From Prostheceraeus crozeri (lineage: Eukaryota > Platyhelminthes > Polycladida > Euryleptidae): DNA of 64,000 nt. Each line of letters starts with the position of its first letter. The first letter of the stretch is position 1. Under the pieces are notes generated by a model that saw only the letters and a list, made by a program, of their open reading frames with translations, searched no databases and was not told the DNA's origin. Made by a program: the position numbers and the translations under genes. The stretch covers positions 1 through 64,000 of the forward strand of contig CAJQUW010000942.1 of the NCBI GenBank assembly GCA_907163375.1, read 5' to 3'. Positions 44,722 to 56,630 of the stretch are shown here, piece by piece.

Positions 44722-44890
44722 TCGGTGTAATACTTCCTTTCGACGGGCGTTCCTGTAAAGGGCGGCGGTGAAACCCGTAGCTATGTATACCGCAAGGGAC
44801 ATTTGGCAATGGTCAATCTTGTTAAACCTCTCTGCGTCATGTTTGCAAGTGATTGCCTCTGTCTCAACGTAGTATGCATTCGCGCCAGGG
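44722..44890 (+). ncRNA. Structured-RNA candidate, unit c with GTAA tetraloop (mirror 56910-57078)
   Basis: CCT(GTAA)AGG at 44752-44761 replaces the TCC(TTCG)GGA of units a, b and d. Both stem and loop change while pairing is kept, and GNRA replaces UUCG. CGG...CCG follows. The 8-bp 3' stem is partly lost here. Confidence 0.45.
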
Positions 44891-45164
44891 CGACATTTAG
44901 CCAACTGTCGAAGGTTGCCTAAAACTTTCCATTGCATACGTTATGAGAACCATGAGTTCTACCTGTCTCTATCAATGAGACGAATTGATGAATGGAATGA
45001 AATGGGAGGACACTCACGCGCCACACGCAACATAACACACTTCTCTCTTTCGTAGTCTAACAAGCTCTTTACACATGGATCGCAGTCGATTGCTATCCCT
45101 GTATCAGAAGTGTAAGCTATCTTAATTTTATTTGACACTATTTCATCTATCATCATCGCCCATA

Positions 45165-46530
45165 TGAAATGTTTTAAGATTTACAAGTTAGAAATAAAGT
45201 TTCAATAGTGTATGCGTTAGAAATAAAGGTGTAACTGTTTGTAAAAATAAGATCGCAAGATTTACTAGTTTACAAGTTAGACTAAGTGTAAATTAAAAAT
45301 AAAATTATAACTGTTTCAAGAGTTTACAAGTTAGAAATTAAGTTTTAGCTGTTTGTATATCAAAATAAAGTTTCAAGAGTTTACAAGTTAGAAATAAAGT
45401 TTCAATAGTGTATATGTTAGAAATAAAGGTGCAACTGTTTGTAAAAATAAGATCGCAAGATTTACTAGTTTACAAGTTAGACTAAGTGTAAATTAAAAAT
45501 AAATTATAACTGTTCACGTGTTAAAGCGTTGATGCAACGATGAACAATTAATAAGCTGAAAAGTTTTAGATTCACTTTAACATTATCATATGTTTACAGA
45601 TAGAAATGTATTACAGCAAAGCTACTTCATGAGTTAGTTTGCCAGGAGTGTATCATCTCAAACTTTTACTCCGACTGTGGAACATTGATTTCCATGATGA
45701 AGATTTAAATAGTTAGATTCGATGGCGAACAAGATTTACTAGTTTACAAGTTGGACAAAGTGTTCTACTATTTGTAAATGAAAGATATCATTTCAACAGT
45801 TTACCAGTTAGAAATAAAGTTTCAACAGTCTACAAGTTAAAAATAAAATTATAACTGTTTCAAGAGTTTACAAGTTAGAAATTAATTTTTAATGGTGTAT
45901 ACGTTAGAAATAAAGTTTTAGCTGTTTGTATATCAAAATGAAGTTTCAAGAGTTTACCAGTTAGAAATAAAATGAAGGTTCACCAGTTTACAAGTTAAGA
46001 ATAAAGTTCTATCTGTTTGTATGTTAGAAATAAAACAAAGTTTCAACCGTTTACAAGTTAAAATAAAGTTTTATCTGTTTGTATGTTAGAAATAAAACAT
46101 AGTTTCAACCGTTAACAAGTTAAAAATAAGGTTTCAATAGTTTGCGAGTTAAGAATGAAGTTTCAATAGTGTGTGTATATTAAGAATAAAGTTTTATCTG
46201 TTTGTATGTTATAAATAAAATGAAGCTTCACCAGTTTACAAGTTAAGAATAAAGTTCTATCTGCTTGTATGTTAGAAATAAAACAAAGTTTCAACCGTTA
46301 ACAAGTTAAAAATAAAGTTTCAATAGTTTACAAGTTAAGAATAAAGCTTCAATGGTGTATACGTTAGAAATAAAGTTTTAGCTGTTTGTATATCAAAATA
46401 AAGTTTCAAGAGTTTACAAATTAGAAATAAAGTTTCAATAGTGTATATGTTAGAAATAAAGGTGTGACTGTTATTAAAAAATAAGATCGCAAGATTTACT
46501 AGTTTACAAGTTAGACTAAGTGTATGAGTA
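45165..46530 (+). repeat. AT-rich satellite, about 30-bp unit, left
   Basis: Tandem units of the type AGTTTCAACAGTTTACAAGT plus TAGAAATAA, alternating with a TTTTATCTGTTTGTATGTTA variant. Interrupted by a unique 250-bp piece (about 45505-45760) that is also in the right arm. Pairing with the right arm stops near 46270. Confidence 0.92.
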
Positions 46531-46740
46531 AGCTCTGAATACATAAGATATAGTAAAATCATCAACGAATAAATCATATCGCAATAGGAATGTACATTGA
46601 CAGATTCAAATAGATGCTCATACGTTCATAAAAGAGAGTTTGTGACATCAGCATTAATTGGAAGTGCGTGAGCGCACTGGAAACTCCTGATCGTCTTGTG
46701 ATTGGACGAGACGTCTCATCCATTCACCGCTTAGGAAAAT
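46531..46740. other. Unique spacer before the central promoter
   Basis: No gene. Ends at a TATA box. Confidence 0.5.
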
Positions 46741-46742
46741 CT

Positions 46743-46791
46743 TATAAAAGGTAGTGCACCAGCTCTACTCTTCACATTTATCTTTCATAAG
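46743..46791 (+). promoter_or_regulatory. TATA box and non-coding first exon of the PolB gene
   Basis: TATAAAAG at 46743-46750, a possible initiator TTCACA near 46771, then CATAAG followed by the consensus donor GTGAGT at 46792. The next acceptor, CCTTTTCAG, is at 47193-47201, and the coding start lies 44 bp into that exon. Read from consensus words; no transcript evidence. Confidence 0.55.
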
Positions 46792-46807
46792 GTGAGTGTT
46801 GGTGAGC

Positions 46808-46866
46808 TCCCGCTATCAGGTTGTTTTGACTTGCTATCAAGTTGAATAGTCTCTTGCTATCAAGAG
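46808..46866 (+). other. Central cluster of TGCTATCA hairpins in the proposed first intron
   Basis: CCGCTATCAGG, ACTTGCTATCAAGT and CTCTTGCTATCAAGAG follow each other, in the same order as at 43695-43754 of the arm. This is a third copy of that cluster, outside the inverted repeat. Confidence 0.6.
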
Positions 46867-46887
46867 TTTCACTTCTGCTCATAAAGC

Positions 46888-47062
46888 ATATCATCGCTGT
46901 AATACTTCCTTTGCTCGAGCGTTCCTTCGGGACGGCGGGTACTGCCGTAGAGGGATTGCGTTGCACGGGTTGTTTGTCGTTTGTTAGACCGAAACCTCTG
47001 AGCTGTTGCTCATGTTGGGCGTTCGACTTCATACTCAACGTGACACTTTCTCTCGTCAGGTC
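46888..47062 (+). ncRNA. Structured-RNA candidate, unit d (central)
   Basis: TCC(TTCG)GGA at 46923-46932, CGGC...GCCG next, and ATGTTGGG (47012-47019) / CTCAACGT (47034-47041). Close relative of unit b, with scattered differences, and located inside the proposed first intron of the PolB transcript. Confidence 0.45.
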
Positions 47063-47245
47063 AGAGTACTTTAGCCATTCGACAAGGGTTAGTCTTTATG
47101 GTATGGAGCATTTCGAAGTGTTGATTGACTCATGTTCATTGAATGACTATTCACATGATCATCATAGGTAAAATGAAATAAATCTTACGTATCCTTTTCA
47201 GTGAATTTGCCTTCAACGTCGAATCTAACTACTTTAATCTTCGAT

Positions 47246-50200
47246 ATGGATACGAGTATCACGAGAAAAATTGAATCTTATCGCGTCTCTGCCAAGATGG
47301 AGGAAACTCTCATTGAGCAATGTAAGTTTTTGTGTGATGGGGCAAGGATGCAGGTTGTGCTAATAAAACTCTTGAACTAACATCATTCGGTTACCATGTG
47401 TGTTGAGCATAGGAATTAATTTTCATAAACCTTTGAATAACATCAAGAATGTAAGAATCATATCCTTACTAATTTTCAACAAAAGACCCTTAACGTCTTT
47501 TTACTCCGCGATTTTCAAAAGCGAAGCTCATTTCTAAAATTTATAATGCACTCTAATATCTCCCTCCCTTTTTCAGTACAGCAGCGCATCATGAAGAGAG
47601 AACCTATTCCTGAAGGGGCACTTGGTCGAGCCTATGAACGACTGGGAATATGTAAGTATCTTAATGAATGAATGCTGTCATGTGTTCTGTATCATCATGG
47701 CTGATAGCATGCATTCTATCATTCATCAATCTCATCTCTTTTCCACTCTACAGTTTTGGCAAGGCAGGAGAAGTGGGAGGAAGTCGCGAGGCGGAAATAT
47801 GATGACGATTTTCCGACCCTACCCTCTCGCCCATCTACCTCAGCTCCACCATCTGAGCAGCCATCCACCTCGGGCATGGTCATCGCCCAACCTCCACCAC
47901 CACCCATACCTGCTCCTCGTCGCCGCATCCCTCCAACACCCAAGCCGCGGACTCTTCCACCCTCGGCTCGCATCCCCCTTCTACCTCCTCTTGAACCATC
48001 GGTGATGGTGGAAGTAGATTCTCTTGATGGTAAGTTACAGTGATGGTAAAGGGGGACAAGGACTTAAACAAAACGCACGCCACACTTGGAATTGAATAGT
48101 CATGTTACTGATCGCTTTCCTTCCTTTTCTCAACAGATCTCGCAACGGTATTTCTGGGCGACAACGTTCCTAACCGCCCCGCCAACTCTCACATACCACC
48201 ACCGGCAACAGCAGGCGACTTCCCTCCCATCTCCAACAAGTCGCTAGAAATGGAGATCGAGGTGTGCGACCACACCATTAAAATGGTAGGTTGAAGATTT
48301 CCTCACTCATCTCCCTCGAACGTTTGGCTAATAGCATCTTCCTCAATTTCAGGCATCGACTTCATCACCAAAGCCCTCCTTTCTCAAGGAAAGTTTACAG
48401 CTATTGAGTGAAGGTAAGTTGTAACAAAACACTAAGACTTTAATAGAGATGATAGAATGATTTCTCTTTTAGGTGATGCTAGTTCCAGCTCAACACTATC
48501 GCGGGAAGGCGACGAGCGGGAATGTGCTGACTGTGGGCACATCTTCACGAGGAAACGCGATCTGCTCCGACACATCAGACAACGTGTGTGTCAACCCAAG
48601 TCGCCATCAATCTCCCGAGGTGAGGATGACTCTATTGAACACGTCTCCTTTACTTGCGACTTCTGCATTCAATCATTTGAGTCACATTTTGAATTATCTT
48701 CACATAGACTTCGACATACACACACGAACGATACCTACACCAACGGTACCTCCTCTATCCGACTCTCTGAAATATCAATGAACAATTTAGTGAGGAACTA
48801 CCAGATGGACTCCTCAGAAACCATTGCTAACTTTGAGGAATGGTTTCATCAAAATTCATCCTTGATAGATGCGCTCTTTAGAAATTTAGACAACTTTAGA
48901 ATAAAAGCGCTCATCTACTTAAAAATAAAATATGTAAAAATCGATCATCATACTGGTCAAATAGTAGAGCGGTTGGAGTTTCACATACCCTCCTCTCCTG
49001 CTACAGAAGTAATCGATGAAGATTCTTGGTTAAATTTTCATATTCAAGGACTAAAACTAAATATAGTTAAATTCAACGAACGCGATAGTGGCCTCATTTT
49101 TGATGGTATAGAATCTGCCAAGTTTAAAATCAATTTGCTAGAAAGTTATAGTGGGCGAGGCTCCTTCAATCTTCCAAAAATTTTAAAAGACAAAAAAGCA
49201 GTCATTTCTGTAGATTGCGAATCGCAATGTTTTAAGTATGCAGTGTTATCCATTCTCCACTACAATGATGTAAATGATAATCGTTTCCGTAGAAGTAAGT
49301 ATCAAGAGTGGGAAAATGAATTAAAGTTTGATGACTGCAATAGTGAAGACATGAAATTGAAAGATATAGAGAAATTTGAGAAATTAAATAAAATTAAGAT
49401 AGTGGTTCACGTCTGGGAGAAAGGGTTAAAAGGCGTTAGGTATAACAACCGCCAAAGTAGCTATGATCGAGTTGTCAACCTTTTGCTAGTGTATGAGGAC
49501 AATACTCAACAGTGGCATTACTGTGGTATTCCAAAAATTCATCGCCTTTACAACCATATACAAAAATCGATTAAAGGTGAACATTTCATATGCGACCGCT
49601 GCACACGACCATTTTGGTCGAAAAATAAATTTCTAAGTCATTATGAATGGTGCAAGCGGGGTAAACTACAAATAGAGCGCATGCCCAAAGATAAGGAGTT
49701 TTCATATAGAGAGAATGGTGATGAACTAAGTCCCCTGCGTGTCATCTATGCTGACATCGAATGCTATATCGATGATATCATCCACAAGCCAGCAGCCATT
49801 TCCTGCTATGAAGTATGGCATGATCACTTTAGGAGTAGGCAAAATAAAATGCGCGTCTGGCAAGGTGAGGATTGTATTTACCAATTCCTACAATTCCTCG
49901 AACAGGCTGTAAAATTTCAACAAAAGTATGATGGTGAACTCTATCGCAGATCATTGCATATGACAGCAGATGATCAAGCAAAATTTGATAGCTGCAACGT
50001 TTGCCCCAAATGTAGGAAAACATTTGACGATGATAAGATTAAGAAAGTGCGCGACCATGATCACATCACTGGTAAATTTAGAAACGCACTCTGTTCAAAA
50101 TGTAATTTTTCACTTAGGATGAAGCGGCGTACATTACCCGTCATTTTCCATAATTTCAAGGGCTACGACAGCCATATGATAATAAAAGGAGGTTTAGGTC

Positions 50201-52251
50201 AAATGAAAGAGTGGAAGCTTGATGTAATAGCGCAAACGAGAGAGAAGTTTATGGCCATGACAGCAAAAGTGCCTGTCGATAAAACTAAAGAAAATAAGAC
50301 GGTCTATTTTGATATAAAATTTTTAGATTCCTACCAATTTATGACTGCATCACTGGCCTCTCTCGTGCAAAATCTAAAGTCTCTTCCACTAACACAAAAT
50401 CTTAAGAAACAATATCCAAATCTAACCGATGAAGTCATCACACGGAAAGGAGTCTTTCCATATGCATATTTTGATGCAATTAGTAAACTCGGCGAGACTT
50501 CTCTTCCGCCCATAGATAAATTTAAAAATGATTTGATCGGTGCAGAATGTAAGACCGAAGATTATGATCATGCACAAGATGCATGGATAAAATTTGACTG
50601 CCATACATTTGGTGAATATATGATTGCCTACCTTAAGTTAGATGTATTTTTGCTGGCTGATGTATTTCAGGAGTTTCGACGAGTGGCATTAGAAGAAGAT
50701 AAGTTAGATCCCGTCCACTTTGTCAGTCTGCCAGCCATGTCATTTAAGTCTGCTTTTAAAATGACTGGTGAGACCATTCATCTCTTACAAGATCCAGAGA
50801 TGTATAATTTATTTGAGCGAGGAATTCGCGGTGGTCTCACATTTGTAAATAAACATAGGTTAAAATCAAAAATAGTAGGCAATGACCAGACTCATCTGAA
50901 GTATTATGACCAAAATAATTTGTATGGTAGTTCATTATCCAAACCGCTACCTCACTCTGAGTTTAGCTGGTTAGATGATAGTGAAATTCAACATTTCTCC
51001 AACCCTTCCAACATACTAGCAATTCCAGATGAAGGTGATTGGGGATATTATTTTGAGATAGATCTAATCTATCCAAATAATATTAAACATAAAACCGTGG
51101 ATTTTCCACTCGCACCCGAATCAGGTGAAGTGACCAAAGATATGTTTTCCGACTTTATGAAACAATTTCATAAAGATTTAGAATCATGCGGTCAACCCGA
51201 CTATAAGCCTTGCCGCAAACTTTTACTCACCCAGTATGATAAAGAAAACTATCTAGTCCACTTTAGCATCTTAAAATTTTATTTAGAAATGGGTATGATT
51301 TTAAAAAGAGTTCACCGCATTATTAAATTTAGACAGAAAGCCTTCCTCAAACCATATATTGATAGCAACAGCCAGAAACGTGCACTAGCCCAAAATAATT
51401 TTGAAAAAGATTTTTATAAATATAAGAACAACAGTCTATTTGGTAAGACGATGGAGGATGTTAGAAAGCGCGTAAACTACAAACTAGTTAATGATGATCA
51501 AAAGTATCACAAATTGGTCTCATCACCTCTATTCATCGATAGAGACATTATCGATGAGGATCTTGTAGGTATTAAAATGATAAAATCTGAAGTTGAGTTG
51601 TGCAAACCCATCTATATTGGTCAAGCTGTACTAGATTACTCTAAGCTTGAAATGTACCAACTCTTTTATAAAATACTAAAACCATGTCCTCTCGTAAAAG
51701 AGGTTCGTTTGTTGGGTGGTGATACAGATAGTTTCTTCTTAGGTATTACCACTCAAAAAGATTTAAATTTCAATGAAGTAGGAAAATCTTTAGAAAGATA
51801 TTTTGATACATCAAATTATCCTACTGATCACCCACTCTACTCCATCAAAAATAAGGCAAAACTTGGCTGCTTTAAGGATGAGACAGCAGGGAAGGAAATA
51901 GATGAAATGATTCTCCTCCGTCCAAAAATGTACAGTATGAAATTAAAGGATAGCGACGATAGTATTAAGCGTGCTAAAGGCATATCAAGATCATTGGTCT
52001 CTAACATGAAACATAAGAATTTCAGGAAAGCCTATAGGAATAAAAATATAACGTTTGTCAATATGACAATCTTAAAATCTAAGTCGCATGAGATCAAAAC
52101 TCATACTTTTAGGAAACGGGCGCTTTCAGCATGGGAGGATAAGAGGTGCTGGTTAGAACACAACATATCTCTTCCACATGGACATCCTGACACAAACATA
52201 CCACCACCCAAAAGAATTAAACTCACACTACCACATTCAGGAGACGTGTAA
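47246..52251 (+). CDS. Spliced family-B DNA polymerase of the long-arm element, about 1,471 aa, looks whole
   Basis: Coding exons: 47246-47321, 47577-47651, 47754-48029, 48137-48285, 48353-48413 and 48473-52251. All introns are GT-AG (59 to 255 bp), and the total is divisible by three. The first exons give a Pro-rich, probably disordered N-terminus. The last exon has two C2H2 fingers (CADCGHIFTRKRDLLRHIRQ and CDFCIQSFESHFELSSHRLR), then the ESQCFKYAVLSILHYN block shared with Polinton PolB, and a finger CDRCTRPFWSKNKFLSHYEWC. The polymerase motifs follow: exonuclease IYADIECY (about 49745), KVRDHDHITGKFR, YYDQNNLYGSS (about 50902), YKNNSLFGKTMEDV (about 51421) and GGDTDSFFLG (about 51715). The catalytic Asp residues are present. 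Role: protein-primed replication of a linear element, inferred from family. Confidence 0.9.
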
Positions 52252-52562
52252 ATAGATTCATCCTTAACTCAGTATTTTGATGTTGATTTCTGTAGATAAA
52301 CATTGTTGTTTTATGTATCGCATGAGATTGTTTTTTCCTTGTGAATATGTGTCCACATCTGTACATTCCCCATGTGATGACTTTTCCACTGAAAGACATT
52401 TTTCCTATCCCTGTATATTTCCACCCTTCACGAAGTAAAAAGACTTTTTGTATATAACAATGTTTATTGAAGTGCGCTCATGTATATATTTTCAGTGGAT
52501 GTTGTATAAAGTCTATTGCTTCACATTCATGTACATATTTCAATAAATGTTGTATAAAGACT
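52252..52562. terminator. Convergent 3' ends with overlapping poly(A) signals
   Basis: Plus-strand AATAAA lies in TTTCAATAAATG at about 52540-52548, 290 bp past the PolB stop. Minus-strand AATAAA lies in the inverse of TTTATTG at about 52461-52466, beyond the stop of the leftward frame. The two transcripts would overlap by roughly 80-100 bp. The two ends share a repeated TTGTATAAAGWCT word. Confidence 0.55.
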
Positions 52563-53142
52563 TCACTTTGTTTTCCGAAACACTAACGTTATGAGGGATT
52601 TAGTATCTTTCATGTGGATGCACTCTTGTAAACCATTGGTAATTTTGATAGTAATAGAGGGTATCATTTGTTTGACGATAGGATGGTAGAAAATAGGTTC
52701 AAACAATATCTGGACTATTCCATATGAAGCGTCTTTGTCATGAATGAAATCGCGTAAAATGTATTCTTTTTTCTCATCAAAAGAAATAGGTGAAATCAGA
52801 TCACTTTGAATGTAAAGGTGTTGTTCATGTTTATTAAGGGTCATTGGTATTCCTACACCAATCATGTGTGTAGCAGTAAACACATTTTACAGCAATGAAA
52901 AACTACAGTTTTATCAAATTTTCACTCAATTGACAATGAATGCCATCGTCCAGTTTTAGAAGAGCACTTTGATTTTCAATCAAAAATGAAATGTGATGTA
53001 TCTTTGCATCATCAAGTAACACTTCACATAACTCGCTTGTGCTAATTTTTCTAACAGGTGGGCAACATCGTTGTATCGTCGATTTGCTAAACGACATGTC
53101 TAATAGAATAACACAAACAGCTCTATTCAGCTTAGGAAGCAT
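52563..53142 (-). pseudogene. Penton-like or minor capsid candidate of the long-arm element (uncertain)
   Basis: Two adjoining minus-strand frames: 52903-53142 (PKLNRAVCVILLDMSFSKST, ELCEVLLDDAKIHHISFLIE) and 52563-52883 (ATHMIGVGIPMTLNKHEQHL, YIQSDLISPISFDEKKEYIL, then PSITIKITNGLQECIHMKD and LITLVFRK). The last part (a D-I/L-x-x-P strand, then I-x-I-x-I, then a final L-x-F-R-K) follows the C-terminal pattern of a conserved Polinton/adintovirus protein that I associate with the penton class. I have not joined the two frames. Upstream (53150-53350) further short coding-like pieces occur (EWSDIYDNEVDPFLDMGYRF). Confidence 0.4.
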
Positions 53143-53820
53143 GTTGCTTACATCACTGTCATTCTTCTTGTAAAGATAGTCACTAAAAATAGCAATAGTA
53201 AATTATATTCACAGCTGAATATGCGAGCGTGTGAACGTTTTCATATCAGACAAAGCGATAACCCATGTCTAAAAATGGATCCACCTCATTGTCGTAGATG
53301 TCAGACCATTCGATAAGATTCTATTCATCCTTATTGACAGCCTGATCTTTTCCCCATTCAGTGCGTGTGCATTCCTTTGTCAGTCAAATTGATGATGCAT
53401 ACCGTTTTCACCTTAACTCATTCATATGATGAGTCGTCAGTGAATGAAGGAAAAACTCAACGTTTAACATGCCTCCATTAGCTATACATTAAACAGATAA
53501 CACATTAGGAATTTAACAATCCGTGATACTTTATTGAAATCACATAAGCCTGTTATGATACAATGCCCGTTATGAAGGATGGTAATATGTATAGGGTACC
53601 ACTCGAATGAGAGCAGCAGGAAAGGGTTCAGTTTCATAAATTATATAATGGCTGCTGTTTTTAATATTTGCTAGAACCATTATAGTCTTCAATTGAACAG
53701 ATACTACCAAATTCTTCAATATTAATACACCAACACTAACAGGCAGAACACCTTCTTTTCAGCAAACGAAATATGCTAATCACTTACAATTTTTATTATT
53801 TTACAAATAGCTATACCTTT
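53143..53820. other. Spacer with coding-like minus-strand scraps
   Basis: Minus-strand pieces at about 53260-53370 look coding but are short. 53370-53820 shows nothing. The AT-rich satellite begins at about 53820. Confidence 0.35.
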
Positions 53821-56630
53821 ATTTCTAGCATACAAAGGCTAAAACTCTATTTCTAACGCATACACTATTAAAACTTTATTTTTAACTTGTAAACTGCTAA
53901 AAACTTTATTTTTTAATATGGAAACTGATGAAACTTTATTTCTAGCATACAAACAGATAAAACTTCATTTCTAACATACAAACAGATAGAACTTTATTCT
54001 TAACTTGTAAACTTAAACAGATAGAACTTTATTCTTAACTTGTAAACTGGTGAAATTTCATTCTATTTCTAACATATAAACAGATAGAACTTTATTCGTA
54101 ACATACGCACTATTGAAACTTTATTCTTAACTTGTAAACTATTGAAACTTTATTTTAACTTGTAAACGGTTAAAACTTTGTTTTATTTCTATCATACAAA
54201 CAGATAAAACTTTATTCTTAATATACACACACTATTGAAACTTCATTCTTAACTTGTAAACTATTGAAACTTTATTTTTAACTTGTTAACGGTTGAAACT
54301 TTGTTTTATTTCTAACACACAAATAGCTTAAACTTTATTTCCAACATACACACTGTTGAAACTTTATTTTTAATCTGTAAACTGTTGAAACTATATCTTT
54401 CACTTACAAATAGTAGAACGCTAAGTCTAACTTGCAAACTAGTAAATCTTGCGATCTTATTTTAACAAACAGATAAAACTCTATTTCTAACATATACACT
54501 ATTGAAACTTTATTTCTAACTTGTAAACTCTTGAAACTTTATTTTTAACTTGTTAACGGTTGAAACTTTATTCTATTTCTAACATGCAAACAGATAAAAC
54601 TTTATTCTTAACTTGTAAACTGATGAAACTTCATTTTATTTCTAACATACAAGCTGATAAAACTTTATTGTTAACTTGTAAACTGGTGAAGCTTCATTTT
54701 ATTTATAACATACAAACAGATAAAACTTTATTCCTAATATACACACTATTGAAACTTCATTCTTAACTCGCAAACTATTGAAACTTTATTTTTAACTTGT
54801 TAACGGTTGAAACTATGTTTTATTTCTAACATACAAACAGATAAACTTTATTTTTAACTTGTAAACGGTTGAAACTTTGTTTTATTTCTAACATACAAAC
54901 AGATAGAACTTTATTCTTAACTTGTAAACTGTTGAAATTTCATTCTATTTCTAACATATAAACAGATAGAACTTTATTCGTAACATACGCACTATTGAAA
55001 CTTTATTCTTAACTTGTAAACTATTGAAACTTTATTTTTAACTTGTAAACGGTTAAAACTTTGTTTTATTTCTATCATACAAACAGATGAAACTTTATTC
55101 TTAATATATACACACTATTGAAACTTCATTCTTAACTTGTAAACTATTGAAACTTTATTTTTAACTTGTTAACGGTTGAAACTTTGTTTTATTTCTAACA
55201 CACAAACAGCTTAAACTTTATTTCCAACATACACACTGTTGAAACTTTATTTTTAATCTGTAAACTGTTGAAACTATATCTTTCACTTACAAATAGTAGA
55301 ACGCTAAGTCTAACTTGCAAACTAGTAAATCTTGCGATCTTATTTTAACAAACAGATAAAACTCTATTTCTAACATATACACTATTGAAACTTTATTTCT
55401 AACTTGTAAACTCTTGAAACTTTATTTTTAACTTGTTAACGGTTGAAACTTTATTCTATTTCTAACATACAAACAGATAGAACTTTATTCTTAACTTGTA
55501 AACTGTTGAAACTTCATTTTATTTCTAACATACAAGCAGATAGAACTTTATTCTTAACTTGTAAACTGGTGAAGCTTCATTTTATTTATAACATACAAAC
55601 AGATAAAACTTTATTCTTAATATACACACACTATTGAAACTTCATTCTTAACTCGCAAACTATTGAAACCTTATTTTTAACTTGTTAACGGTTGAAACTA
55701 TGTTTTATTTCTAACATACAAACAGATAAAACTTTATTTTAACTTGTAAACGGTTGAAACTTTGTTTTATTTCTAACATACAAACAGATAGAACTTTATT
55801 CTTAACTTGTAAACTGGTGAACCTTCATTTTATTTCTAACTTGTAAACTCTTGAAACTTCATTTTGATATACAAACAGCTAAAACTTTATTTCTAACGTA
55901 TACACCATTAAAAATTAATTTCTAACTTGTAAACTCTTGAAACAGTTATAATTTTATTTTTAACTTGTAGACTGTTGAAACTTTATTTCTAACTGGTAAA
56001 CTGTTGAAATGATATCTTTCATTTACAAATAGTAGAACACTTTGTCCAACTTGTAAACTAGTAAATCTTGTTCGCCATCGAATCTAACTATTTAAATCTT
56101 CATCATGGAAATCAATGTTCCACAGTCGGAGTAAAAGTTTGAGATGATACACTCCTGGCAAACTAACTCATGAAGTAGCTTTGCTGTAATACATTTCTAT
56201 CTGTAAACATATGATAATGTTAAAGTGAATCTAAAACTTTTCAGCTTATTAATTGTTCATCGTTGCATCAACGCTTTAACACGTGAACAGTTATAATTTA
56301 TTTTTAATTTACACTTAGTCTAACTTGTAAACTAGTAAATCTTGCGATCTTATTTTTACAAACAGTTGCACCTTTATTTCTAACATATACACTATTGAAA
56401 CTTTATTTCTAACTTGTAAACTCTTGAAACTTTATTTTGATATACAAACAGCTAAAACTTAATTTCTAACTTGTAAACTCTTGAAACAGTTATAATTTTA
56501 TTTTTAATTTACACTTAGTCTAACTTGTAAACTAGTAAATCTTGCGATCTTATTTTTACAAACAGTTACACCTTTATTTCTAACGCATACACTATTGAAA
56601 CTTTATTTCTAACTTGTAAATCTTAAAACA
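53820..56630 (-). repeat. AT-rich satellite, right, with 883-bp higher-order repeat
   Basis: Inverse of the left satellite and twice as long. A marker stretch (CTATATCTTTCACTTACAAA...GAACGCTAAGTC) occurs at 54391 and again at 55274, a shift of exactly 883 bp, with the surrounding units in the same order. The inner part (about 53820-55530) has no partner in the left arm. Confidence 0.92.

Larger units (their letters stand above)
39663..46270 (+). repeat. Left arm of the long inverted repeat
   Basis: From 42068 to about 45986 every landmark pairs with the right arm at a constant coordinate sum of 101800, so that part is collinear without any length difference. Outside 42068 the sum is 101641, so one minisatellite unit is 159 bp shorter in the right arm. 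Contents from outside in: poly-C tracts, 28-bp minisatellite, composite 300- to 490-bp repeats, a TATA-type promoter, hairpin units, the 88-codon frame and AT-rich satellite. Confidence 0.92.

Noticed and set aside
44458-44937. 159-codon minus-strand frame overlapping the 88-codon gene
   Set aside because: It crosses the direct repeat and structured units, has no promoter in its direction, and is better explained as the shadow of conserved repeats. Kept only as an alternative.
43106-47062. Hammerhead, HDV-like or group I ribozyme in the hairpin units
   Set aside because: No CUGAUGA/GAAA core, no nested double pseudoknot that I could draw and no P/Q/R/S elements; only tetraloop hairpins are supported.
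45165-56630. CRISPR array, because of regular 30-bp repeats
   Set aside because: Units are contiguous diverged satellite without unique spacers, in a eukaryotic setting.
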